24,656 bases of DNA, from the NCBI GenBank assembly GCA_009746045.1, contig RPFO01001389.1, forward strand, positions 1-24,656. The letters are read 5' to 3'. The position numbers were made by a program, and so were the translations under genes. Shown here one piece after another: positions 7,362 to 15,256 of the stretch. Positions within the stretch are counted from its first letter, which is position 1. Every line of letters begins with the position of its first letter. The notes beneath the pieces are model-generated. The model was not told the origin of the DNA. It saw only the letters and a program-made list of their open reading frames with translations, and searched no databases. The stretch is from Mesostigma viride. Its lineage: Eukaryota > Streptophyta > Mesostigmatophyceae > Mesostigmatales > Mesostigmataceae.

Positions 7362-7454
7362 TTCACATACCAACGTAGGTTTACAAGGCTTATTCATACG
7401 TTGTATTCACAATGCCTTTGAGACTTAGTCTACAGCAAAGCATGGAGACTAACT

Positions 7455-7677
7455 GGAGGGAGGGAGGGAGGGAGGGAGGGAGGGAGGGAGGGAGGGAGGG
7501 AGGGAGGGAGGGAGGGAGGGAGGGAGGGAGGGAGGGAGGGAGGGAGGGAGGGAGGGGGGAGGGAGGGAGGGAGGGAGGGAGGAGGGAGGGAGGAGGGAGG
7601 GAGGGAGGAGGGAGGGAGGGAGGGAGGGAGGGAGGGGAGGGAGGGAGGGAGGGAGGGAGGGAGGGAGGGAGGGAGGG
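7455..7677. repeat. (GGGA)n microsatellite
   Basis: About 220 bp of GGGA tetramers with a few GGA or GGGGA variants (around 7555-7640). It is joined without a gap to the LTR end. Every four units form a G3N1 G-quadruplex motif on the plus strand. Confidence 0.97.
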
Positions 7678-8061
7678 TGGGTAGGTGGGTGGGTGGGTGG
7701 GTGGGTGGTGGGTGGGTGGGTGGGTGGGTGGGTGGGTGGGTGAATGGGTGGGTGGGTGGGTGGGTGGGTGGGTGGGTGGGTGGGTGGGTGGGTGGGTGGT
7801 GGGTGGGTGGGTGGGTGGGTGGGTGGGTGGGTACATAGGTGGGTGGGTGGGTGGGTGGGTGGGTGGGTGGGTGGGTGGGTGGGTGGGTGGGTGGGTGGGT
7901 GGGTGGGTGGGTGGGTGGGTGGGTGGTGGGTGGGTGGGTGGTGGGTGGGTGGTGGGTGGGTGGGTGGGTGGGTGGGTGGGTGGGTGGGTGGGTGGGTGGT
8001 GGGTGGGTGGTGGGTGGGTGGGTGGGTGGGTGGTGGGTGGGTGGGTGGTAGGTGGGTGGGT
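7678..8061. repeat. (GGGT)n microsatellite
   Basis: About 384 bp of GGGT tetramers, starting where GGGA stops. It has scattered GGT short units and two small interruptions (TGAATGG near 7741-7747 and TACATAGG near 7831-7838). The G3T1 repeat is the strongest known class of G-quadruplex former. Long Gly/Trp/Val frames through it are products of the repeat. Confidence 0.97.
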
Positions 8062-8218
8062 AAGGTGTGCTATTTATCATCATTTAGCCAAACACCATTC
8101 CTGTTAACAAACGAAGTCAATGTTAAGGACCTAGGCCTCGATCCCCAGGTTGGTACCGTACACCATTCCGAAATCCGTTGGACGCGTGACTACCGCCGGT
8201 TGATAAATAGCTACGTTT
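8062..8218. other. Low-copy sequence without recognisable feature
   Basis: This stretch lies between the microsatellite and the putative DNA transposon. A plus frame continues out of the repeat to a stop at 8220 with about 50 residues of ordinary composition, but nothing supports it as a gene. Confidence 0.5.
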
Positions 8219-8499
8219 AATTAAGGGGAGGGGACACCCCTAAAGGGCACTTTTCTGGAAACCATACCTATGCATGTGCTAAAAATCCAATGATGATTGG
8301 GGACCATAAATATGATTAAAAAAAAATTTTCCAGCCACTTGGGGGTGGTACTAGCCCCCACCATACACCGGTTACGCGCTAAAAATAGAAAAAGACGCTA
8401 TTTTAGTCACATTTTCCTAGGACAATGGGCAAACATATTGGGACCAAATCACATATTCCCGCATAGTTCCCCCACTTTTGAGAAAGTCTGCCTAATTGG

Positions 8500-9330
8500 G
8501 ACCAATACATAAGCATGGATGCACCAGTTATTAATTTTCCCGCAAAAAGGGTCCTTTTTTAATGAAAAAAAAATAAATCAAATCATAAACACTTCAAATG
8601 TTGCCATACCATATATATTCCCAAATACTAGAGAGGGGGGACATGCAGCCCCAAAATTTCAGGTCATTCTGACCACCACAGCTCCAGTTATTAACGTTCT
8701 TAGGTTGTCACCAATGACGAAGCTAAGGGAGGTTTTAGCCAGTATTTAACCACACTAACACCCCTTTATTCATCCAAGCCACGTGAAAACTGGCCAAACC
8801 ACACACTACCATCCTCTGCACATATGGTACCTCCTATGTTCAAGGTTTGACGACATTCTGACAAGAACTGCCCAAGTTACAACCATTCCAAGACGGCCAC
8901 CCATGTAGACGCTACAAGGAAATTAGAGTAACCATTTAGCCACACTAGCACGTCCTTCTTCATCAAAGACATCTGCAAACTGACCAAAGCACACATAATT
9001 AACTCTTGCACGCTGACGGCAACGCATGCTCAATGTGGGGGGTCATTGTGACAAGAACTACTCAAGTTGATGGGTTTCCTATATGACCACCTGACAAGGC
9101 GCTAAGAACCACTCAGTAAGTTAGTAACACCACAATGCCACTTCATATGCCATCCAACATGCACCAAATCCATGCTGAATATGTTATGAAGTACAAAGGG
9201 GTGGCCACGCACCTCATACGTCTTCATCGTCCCTCGAGCATGGCCAGCCTTGTAAATATGTGCATAGCCTTGACGATGGTAGCCCTAACATGCCTAAGCA
9301 GCATTTCCTATGTTTCTCCCAGGTTAGAGT
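8500..9330. repeat. Degenerate ~190-bp tandem repeat
   Basis: Recurring landmarks at about 160-195-bp spacing: TTTAACCACACTAACACC (about 8745), TTTAGCCACACTAGCACG (about 8936) and a weaker GTAACACCACAATGCC (about 9122); also CTGACCACCACAGCTCCAGTTA (about 8669), CTGACAAGAACTGCCCAAGTTA (about 8857) and GTGACAAGAACTACTCAAGTTG (about 9050). About three to five old, diverged units inside the putative transposon. Confidence 0.6.
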
Positions 9331-10304
9331 GTAAGGTTGATGCCTACCAAGCTAATCAACACAACAACACCTCCTAAACTGTCCTCCCCAGCATGGATGA
9401 CAAACTGGGACTATGGAGGGCAAGGAACCAAGTAGGAACATGGTATATATAGCTTGCATGCAGTCATGCATGTCAACCATGGTTGGCTCAGCACATTGTA
9501 GTCTTATCACATCATCATAACAAAGGAAAGCTCAAACAACCAATGGTGCCTGCTATCTACATGCAGTCACACAAATGCAATATCTCCAACATCATCATCA
9601 CTATAACACTTCCATCCCTGCACGATAAAATGCAAATAAACAATTGGCGGCCCTTCAGCGCATGAGTGCTGTGATGCCGCTGCGGCCTGCGAAGAGAGGG
9701 TGCGTCACTCTCACACAACAAGAAGCGTCCATACGCACAACATCCTTGCCACAACACGTTTTATGAAATGCCTTATACCTTCCCGACGAGCTATAGGCTG
9801 CGACTTAAGCGGCCCTGATCACGACATCAACGAAAACAATCTAAAGCTGCCAGTATTCGACAACACAACGGCAAGCGACGGCGAGCTAGCTGGCGGAAAC
9901 TGCCCAAAAAGAACGCAAAAAACTTCGAACGATGAGCTCATAGAAGAAAGCACTGATAGCAGATAACATTCGCGACACATCTGTACCTTGCCCTCGTAAA
10001 TCCCTCGCCCAGGCGAGCAACAACAGCCGTTCTTCCATGGACAGGTCAGACACGCACTGCGCAGGTCTGAACAATTACTTACCGATAATGGCCGAAAATC
10101 TGGCAAAAACCACCAGCTGGGTTTAGAATTCGATGCTACCGGTATTAATGCCTGCTTCACGGTCAGAACAACCCCCAAAACCGCGATTTTACTGCCGCTA
10201 TCATGAATTCTATTTCATTCCGCGCGACCAAAAAATTCAGATTACCCCCCATGCCGATGGCATAAAAAAACAACAGCGATATTGTAAACCAGCTGATTTC
10301 CGCC
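9331..10304. other. Low-copy interior and right arm of the putative DNA transposon
   Basis: The sequence becomes more mixed in composition from about 9660. Minus-strand frames at 10178-9819 and 10074-9886 have ordinary amino-acid composition, and a splice-donor-like GTAAGT on the minus strand (plus 10077-10082) lies nearby, but no domain is recognisable. Possibly remnants of a spliced minus-strand gene. Confidence 0.3.
9432..9485 (+). promoter_or_regulatory. TATA-like and RY-like motifs, possible core promoter
   Basis: TATATATA (about 9434-9441) is followed by TGCATGCAGTCATGCATG, which contains plant RY-type CATGCA motifs, and by the 12-bp palindrome CAACCATGGTTG (9474-9485). No credible downstream ORF starts at its ATG. 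Weak, motif-only call. Confidence 0.2.
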
Positions 10305-10310
10305 ACATAC

Positions 10311-10403
10311 TAACATCATAAACTCATCGTCTTTTAGATTCGAGTAAAATTTTTGCATTTCGCTTGCCCTATTGTGGTAGTTTCGCCTGAACGCAGTCGC
10401 CAT
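10311..10403 (-). CDS. Possible first exon of an unknown spliced gene
   Basis: A minus-strand ATG in a strong context (GGCCATGGCG, 10401-10403) opens 31 codons, beginning M-A-T-A-F-R-R-N-Y-H-N-R and ending D-D-E-F-M-M-L. These run directly into GTATGT (10305-10310), a good splice-donor sequence. A perfect E2F-like palindrome sits 64-87 bp upstream. The exon is hydrophilic and of normal composition, unlike the surrounding repeats. No later exon can be defined with confidence, and no family is recognised. It would lie just inside the right end of the putative transposon and read inward, where a transposon gene would start. Could equally be a chance ORF. Confidence 0.22.
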
Positions 10404-10466
10404 GGCCACTTCCGCAAGGGGTGCGCGCACCGTGCACGTGAAATTTGTGACCTTCGGTTCCGGCGC

Positions 10467-10490
10467 GAATTTTTTGGCGCCAAAAAATTC
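10467..10490. promoter_or_regulatory. 24-bp perfect palindrome containing an E2F-type site
   Basis: GAATTTTTTGGC and GCCAAAAAATTC are exact reverse complements with no spacer. The core TTTGGCGCCAAA fits the E2F/DP consensus TTTSSCGC on both strands. It lies one base inside the right TIR of the putative transposon and upstream of the minus-strand ATG at 10403. Confidence 0.5.
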
Positions 10491-10513
10491 GGGGGTGTCC
10501 CGTCCCCTTAATT

Positions 10514-11104
10514 GATTGATTAAAAGGTACGTAGATGGTTGTCTCCTTGACATATACCAGCATATACGAGTAATCTGGCTTTCTCTTGGATATACAAATA
10601 GTGGCAATGGTACCGGCACTGTGGCGATGGTAAATTATTAATAAATTTATAAGCATGCTCCCGTTGGGAAGACATTGAGCACAGTAAGCATCGTGCTTTG
10701 TATCCCTATCTTACGCCGTTACACGAAGAGAATTAAGGAGCGCAGGGACGCCTTTTGTGGCAATGGATAATGAATGTCCACGTACTTTCATCATCATTGG
10801 GACAAATTAATTAATTAACTAATAAATTAATTATCACGTAGAATGTGTCACGTGGGTTCCAATGGAGGAACCTTCAATCATTGGGACATATATCAATCAT
10901 TGGGAGATATATGTGTGTTACCTTGGTCTTAGCACAGCCCATGTCAATTAAATTGTTTGATTCCCTTACACAGCATAATACAAGGGGAGTGCACAACATT
11001 CGGCCATGCAGGCACCAACTCATGTATTTTGTATCCAGGGTGCTTAATTCTGAATGACATATGTTGGTGAATAAGACATGCACCTCCGTTTGAATGTCAA
11101 ATCC
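10514..11104. other. AT-rich low-copy sequence, no gene seen
   Basis: Contains alternating AATTAATTAAT sequence (about 10805-10835), a CACGTG (near 10849-10856), and a 19-bp tandem duplication (10874-10892 and 10893-10911, 18 of 19 identical, TCAATCATTGGGA core). The same ATTGGGAC core also occurs near 10795 and, on the same strand, near 8300, 8437 and 8495. Confidence 0.5.
10874..10911. repeat. 19-bp tandem duplication
   Basis: TCAATCATTGGGACATATA is followed at once by TCAATCATTGGGAGATATA, one mismatch. Confidence 0.85.
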
Positions 11105-11415
11105 TTACAAACCCGTCAAGTCGTACATGAATAACTGTCTCAAGTTGAGGGGGGGGGGAGCGTAAGAGACAACCAAATGCCTGCAGGAGCTCGCGCCCCC
11201 GCCGCCCTTCTTGGCCGCGTCCTTGGAGCCGGCATTTGCCACCACCTGTTAGCGTGAAGCGCACACAACTCATAACCAAATAATCATAACAAGTAATACA
11301 ATATAAGAGGTGGGGTGCGGTGCGGAAACGTGAAAACCTCCTTTCCGGCCTGCGCAGCGGCAGTCGTGTCTGCAGGCACGCCTCGCTCCGGCTCAGCACT
11401 GCCGGCATGCGCCAT
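11105..11415 (-). CDS. Possible two-exon small protein gene (72 residues)
   Basis: Exon 1 (11338-11415) starts at an ATG in the context GGCCATGGCG and encodes 26 residues, M-A-H-A-G-S-A-E-P-E-R-G to A-Q-A-G-K-E. A 92-bp AT-rich gap (11246-11337) begins GT and ends CTAACAG. Exon 2 (11105-11245) continues in phase 0 with V-V-A-N-A-G-S-K-D-A-A-K-K-G-G-G-G-A-S-S and stops at TAA (11105-11107). GC-rich, Ala/Lys/Gly-rich coding pieces around an AT-rich gap look like a real gene structure. The donor (GAG|GTTTTC) is poor, and a run of C residues in exon 2 makes the last 20 residues frame-uncertain. An acceptor-like TTGCAG just upstream of the ATG hints at a further 5' exon. No family recognised. Confidence 0.28.
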
Positions 11416-11570
11416 GGCCGCCTGCAAGATATCATCCCTTTTTCCTCAATCTTATGCGCGTAAGATCCAGAAACTGTATACACAATCAAAAGAACTCGCT
11501 CACGGTGGCCATCGCTGCACGCAGCACGAAAGGCCACACAAAACAACAGGCATTATAGCGATTCTTGAGT
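11416..11570. other. Low-copy sequence upstream of the possible small gene
   Basis: Includes the minus-strand acceptor-like TTGCAG and unremarkable flanking sequence. The minus frame 11546-11097 crosses both the exon-like and intron-like parts in one frame and is not favoured. Confidence 0.4.
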
Positions 11571-12018
11571 TCGCTTCGTTAGTGCGCCAGACTCGCTTCT
11601 TTAGCATGCCAGAATCGCTTCATTAGTATGAATTCGCTTCATTAGTAAGTTGGTCTGCCTGTCTGCGCAAGACAGCGCGATGCCAAGTGCGCCTGGGGGG
11701 GGGGGGGCCTCGGGTGTGGCTTAAACGAGGCTCCTCTCTTACAATGAAATCGGTTCGTTAGTCTGACAAGATTCATTGTGCTAATCATGCGAACGGTTAG
11801 TACGTTACGTACTAATGAGTCGGGAGGTTAGTGCGAATTTCAGACGTGCACGGGCGGATGCACTAATGACTCGGATCAATCACTTTCAGTGGAGCAGGGC
11901 CGTACTAACGACCGAAGTCACTGAAGTAGACAACCCCCCAAATTCGACAGATTAGTTCGAGTATCCGATCGGACCCGGGATCGCAAACTCGAGTCGTTAG
12001 TACAATCGAATGTACTAA
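11571..12018. promoter_or_regulatory. Cluster of about 13 TTAGT/ACTAA motifs with palindromic pairs
   Basis: TCGCTTC(G/A/T)TTAG recurs at 11571, 11593, 11615 and 11634 with 22, 22 and 19-bp spacing. TTAGT or ACTAA then recurs on both strands to 12030. Two are perfect inverted pairs: TTAGTACGT-T-ACGTACTAA (11797-11815) and TTAGTACA-ATCGAA-TGTACTAA (11997-12018). A protein-binding array or a relic tandem repeat would both fit; function is unknown. A poly-G run lies at about 11695-11707. Confidence 0.5.
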
Positions 12019-12064
12019 TCTTCTGAATTAGTGCAATCACTTATTAAGTGCGTCGCCCCTGTAA

Positions 12065-12575
12065 GGGCGAGGGCGTGAGGGCGAGGGCGAGGGCGAGGGC
12101 GAGGGCGAGGGTGAGGGCGAGGGCGAGGGCGAGGGCGAGGGCGAGGGCGAGGGCGAGGGCGAGGGCGAGGGCGAGGGCGAGGGCGAGGGCGAGGGCGAGG
12201 GCGAGGGCGAGGGCGAGGGCGAGGGCGAGGGCGAGGGCGAGGCGAGGGCGAGGGCGAGGGCGAGGGCGAGGGCGAGGGCGAGGGCGAGGGCGAGGGCGAG
12301 GGCGAGGGCGAGGGCGAGGGCGAGGGCGAGGGCGAGGGCGAGGGCGAGGGCGAGGGCGAGGCGAGGGCGAGGGCGAGGGCGAGGGCGAGGGCGAGGGCGA
12401 GGGCGAGGGCGAGGGCGAGGGCGAGGGCGAGGGCGAGGGCGAGGGCGAGGGCGAGGGCGAGGGCGAGGGCGAGGGCGAGGGCGAGGGCGAGGGCGAGGGC
12501 GAGGGCGAGGGCGAGGGCGAGGGCGAGGGCGAGGGCGAGGGCGAGGGCGAGGGCGAGGGCGAGGGCGAGGGCGAG

Positions 12576-12606
<31 letters not shown>

Positions 12607-12804
12607 GCGAGGGCGAGGGCGAGGGCGAGGGCGAGGGCGAGGCGAGGGCGAGGGCGAGGGCGAGGGCGAGGCGAGGGCGAGGGCGAGGGCGAGGGCGAGG
12701 GCGAGGGCGAGGGCGAGGGCGAGGGCGAGGGCGAGGGCGAGGGCGAGGGCGAGGGCGAGGGCGAGGGCGAGGGCGAGGGCGAGGGCGAGGGCGAGGGCAA
12801 GGGC
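12065..12804. repeat. Hexamer array A1, about 740 bp
   Basis: (GGGCGA)n with a few GAGGC short units. Its left edge reads TAAGGGCGAGGGCGTGAGGG, a variant of the spacer/array junction found in every other unit, so the satellite starts at a unit boundary. TCGCCC (12053-12058) and GGGCGA (12065-12070) form a small inverted repeat at the edge. Confidence 0.95.
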
Positions 12805-13471
12805 GAGTACGAGTGAAAGCGATGAAAAGCGAGGGCGAGGGAAACCGCGCAGGTGTAGGTAGTGGAGAGGGAGCAGCAGAATGAAAGCCAGGATAAAAGG
12901 GCCAGGGCTAGGTAGGGTGAGGATGGGCCTCAGTGCGCGAGTGTGCAGATGGGACCTGAGCGAGGGCGAGGGCAAGTGCGCCCAGGTGAGGGCCAGTGAG
13001 GGCGGGGCTGATGGCACCCAGTTGACTACTAACGATTAAAGGCGAAGTGAGGTGTGGGTGGGTTTTCCACCTGGCATTTTCAAATAGGCCCTCGGCAAGG
13101 GCACCTGAGTGATGGCGCGAGGTTGGGGGTGAGGGTGAAGGCCAGAGCAAGGGCCAGGGCTATGGCGATGGTGAAGGCTAGGTAGGGCGAGGGCGGGCCC
13201 CACTGGGCAAACAAATGCCCAGGGGGCCTGAGCGAGGACGTGAACGAGAGGTGCAGAGGAAGGCTGCGGGTGAGTGAGCCTGAGTGAGGGCAGCAGAGCT
13301 AGGGCTGTGCTCTAGAGTGGGAGTGAGGGTGAGGGCTGGGGACGCTGAACATAAGCGAGGGGCATAGCGGGGATGAAGACCATGGAGGGTGAGGGTGGCC
13401 CCCACCGGGCGAGTGCGAAGGGGAGCTGCGCGAATAAGGGCGAGGGCGTAAGGGCGAGGGCGAGGGCGTAA
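12805..13471. repeat. Spacer S1 (667 bp)
   Basis: Complete spacer, from GAGTACGAGTGAAAG to the second GCGTAA. It contains the conserved patch TTGACTACTAACGATTAAAGG and three related sub-blocks carrying GGCTAGGTAGGG or GCATAGCGGGG followed by a GGGCC-x-CAGTG or CCCCCACCGG piece. Confidence 0.95.
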
Positions 13472-15225
13472 GGGCGAGGGCGAGGGCGAGGGCGAGGGCG
13501 AGGGCGAGGGCGAGGGCGAGGGCGAGGGCGAGGGCGAGGGCGAGGGCGAGGGTGAGGGCGAGGGCGAGGGCGAGGGCGAGGGCGAGGGCGAGGGCGAGGG
13601 CGAGGGCGAGGGCGAGGGCGAGGGCGAGGGGGAGGGCGAGGGCGAGGGCGAGGGCGAGGGCGAGGGCGAGGGCGAGGGCGAGGGCGAGGGCGAGGGCGAG
13701 GGCGAGGGCGAGGGCGAGGGCGAGGGCGAGGGCGAGGGCGAGGGCGAGGGCGAGGGCGAGGGCGAGGGCGAGGGCGAGGGCGAGGGCGAGGGCGAGGGCG
13801 AGGGCGAGGGCGAGGGCGAGGGCGAGGGCGAGGGCGAGGGCGAGGGCGAGGGCGAGGGCGAGGGCGAGGGCGAGGGCGAGGGCGAGGGCGAGGGCGAGGG
13901 CGAGGGCGAGGGCGAGGGAGAGGGCGAGGGCGAGGGCGAGGGCGAGGGCGAGGGCGAGGGCGAGGGCGAGGGCGAGGGCGAGGGCGAGGGCGAGGGCGAG
14001 GGCGAGGGCGAGGGCGAGGGCGAGGGCGAGGGCGAGGGCGAGGGCGAGGGCGAGGGCGAGGGCGAGGGCGAGGGCGAGGGCGAGGGCGAGGGCGAGGGCG
14101 AGGGCGAGGGCGAGGGCGAGGGCGAGGGCGAGGGCGAGGGCGAGGGCGAGGGCGAGGGCGAGGGCGAGGGCGAGGGCGAGGGCGAGGGCGAGGGCGAGGG
14201 CGAGGGCGAGGGCGAGGGCGAGGGCGAGGGCGAGGGCGAGGGCGAGGGCGAGGGCGAGGGCGAGGGCGAGGGCGAGGGCGAGGGCGAGGGCGAGGGCGAG
14301 GGCGAGGGCGAGGGCGAGGGCGAGGGCGAGGGCGAGGGAGAGGGAGAGGGCGAGGGAGAGGGCGAGGGAGAGGGCGAGGGCGAGGGCGAGGGCGAGGGCG
14401 AGGGCGAGGGCGAGGGCGAGGGCGAGGGCGAGGGCGAGGGCGAGGGCGAGGGCGAGGGCGAGGGCGAGGGCGAGGGCGAGGGCGAGGCGAGGGCGAGGGC
14501 GAGGGCGAGGGCGAGGGCGAGGGCGAGGGCGAGGGCGGGGCGAGGGCGAGGGCGAGGGCGAGGGCGAGGGCGAGGGCGAGGGCGAGGGCGAGGGCGAGGG
14601 CGAGGCGAGGGCGAGGGCGAGGGCGAGGGCGAGGGCGAGGGCGAGGGCGAGGGCGAGGGCGAGGGCGAGGGCGAGGGCGAGGGCGAGGGCGAGGGCGAGG
14701 GCGAGGGCGAGGGCGAGGGCGAGGGCGAGGGCGAGGGCGAGGGCGAGGGCGAGGGCGAGGGCGAGGGCGAGGGCGAGGCGAGGGCGAGGGCGAGGGCGAG
14801 GGCGAGGGCGAGGGCGAGGGCGAGGGCGAGGGCGAGGGCGAGGGCGAGGGCGAGGGCGAGGGCGAGGGCGAGGGCGAGGGCGACGGCGAGGGCGAGGGCG
14901 AGGGCGAGGGGGAGGGGGAGGGCGAGGGCGAGGGCGAGGGCGAGGGCGAGGGTGAGGGCGAGGGCGAGGGCGAGGGCGAGGGCGAGGGCGAGGGCGAGGG
15001 CGAGGGCGAGGGCGAGGGCGAGGGCGAGGGCGAGGGCGAGGGCGAGGGCGAGGGCGAGGGCGAGGGCGAGGGCGAGGGCGAGGGCGAGGGCGAGGGCGAG
15101 GGCGAGGGCGAGGGCGAGGGCGAGGGCGAGGGCGAGGGCGAGGGCGAGGGCGAGGGCGAGGGCGAGGGCGAGGGCGAGGGCGAGGGCGAGGGCGAGGGCG
15201 AGGCGAGGGCGAGGGCGAGGGCGAG

Positions 15226-15256
<31 letters not shown>

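Larger units (their letters stand above)
17..7454 (-). mobile_element. Copia-type LTR retrotransposon, frame-broken, unusual domain order
   Basis: Two direct copies of a 266-bp sequence (17-282 and 7189-7454, constant offset 7172, no mismatch seen by eye) flank about 6.9 kb of minus-strand gag-pol. Domains in coding order are gag with a CCHC knuckle (4291-4332), HHCC and DDE integrase (about 3060-4140), retropepsin-like protease (about 2430-2720), reverse transcriptase (about 1480-2120) and RNase H (656-1300). RT directly followed by an RNase H ending in a D-N-P-A-D-x-L-T-K motif, with integrase upstream of RT, is the Copia (Pseudoviridae) arrangement. The protease between integrase and RT is not. 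Several single-base frame breaks interrupt the coding sequence. The right LTR runs straight into a microsatellite, so no target-site duplication can be seen. Identification as a retrotransposon is firm; lineage within Copia is not resolved. Confidence 0.93.
7189..7454 (-). repeat. 5' LTR (right copy), outer end cut by microsatellite
   Basis: Identical by eye to 17-282. Because the element is on the minus strand, this copy drives transcription. Its outer (upstream) edge passes directly into (GGGA)n at 7455, so U3 may be truncated and no flanking duplication is visible. Confidence 0.88.
8219..10513. mobile_element. Probable non-autonomous DNA transposon with 22-bp TIRs and TTAA flanks
   Basis: The sequence at 8219-8240 (AATTAAGGGGAGGGGACACCCC) and the reverse complement of 10492-10513 match at 21 of 22 positions. 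If TTAA (8221-8224 and 10508-10511) is the target duplication, the inverted termini are the 16 bases GGGGAGGGGACACCCC and partner. A TTAA target is typical of piggyBac-like elements and TWA targets of PIF/Harbinger. No transposase domain is recognisable inside, so superfamily is unassigned. The match ends abruptly inward on both sides. Chance pairing of GC-rich blocks cannot be fully excluded. Confidence 0.5.

Noticed and set aside
7390-8220. Long Gly-Trp-Val, Arg-Glu-Gly and Pro-Thr-His ORFs in the tetranucleotide tracts
   Set aside because: Products of GGGA/GGGT repeats with no independent coding evidence.
8297-8749. Plus-strand ORFs of 71 and 76 codons in AT-rich sequence
   Set aside because: No domain, poor start contexts, and they lie in the degenerate tandem repeat region.
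10242-10619. 125-codon minus-strand ORF crossing the right TIR
   Set aside because: Spans the inverted repeat and palindrome. The better supported start is the internal ATG at 10403, followed by a splice donor.
11097-11546. 149-codon single-exon minus ORF
   Set aside because: It reads through the AT-rich intron-like gap and uses a frame with poorer composition than the two-exon model.
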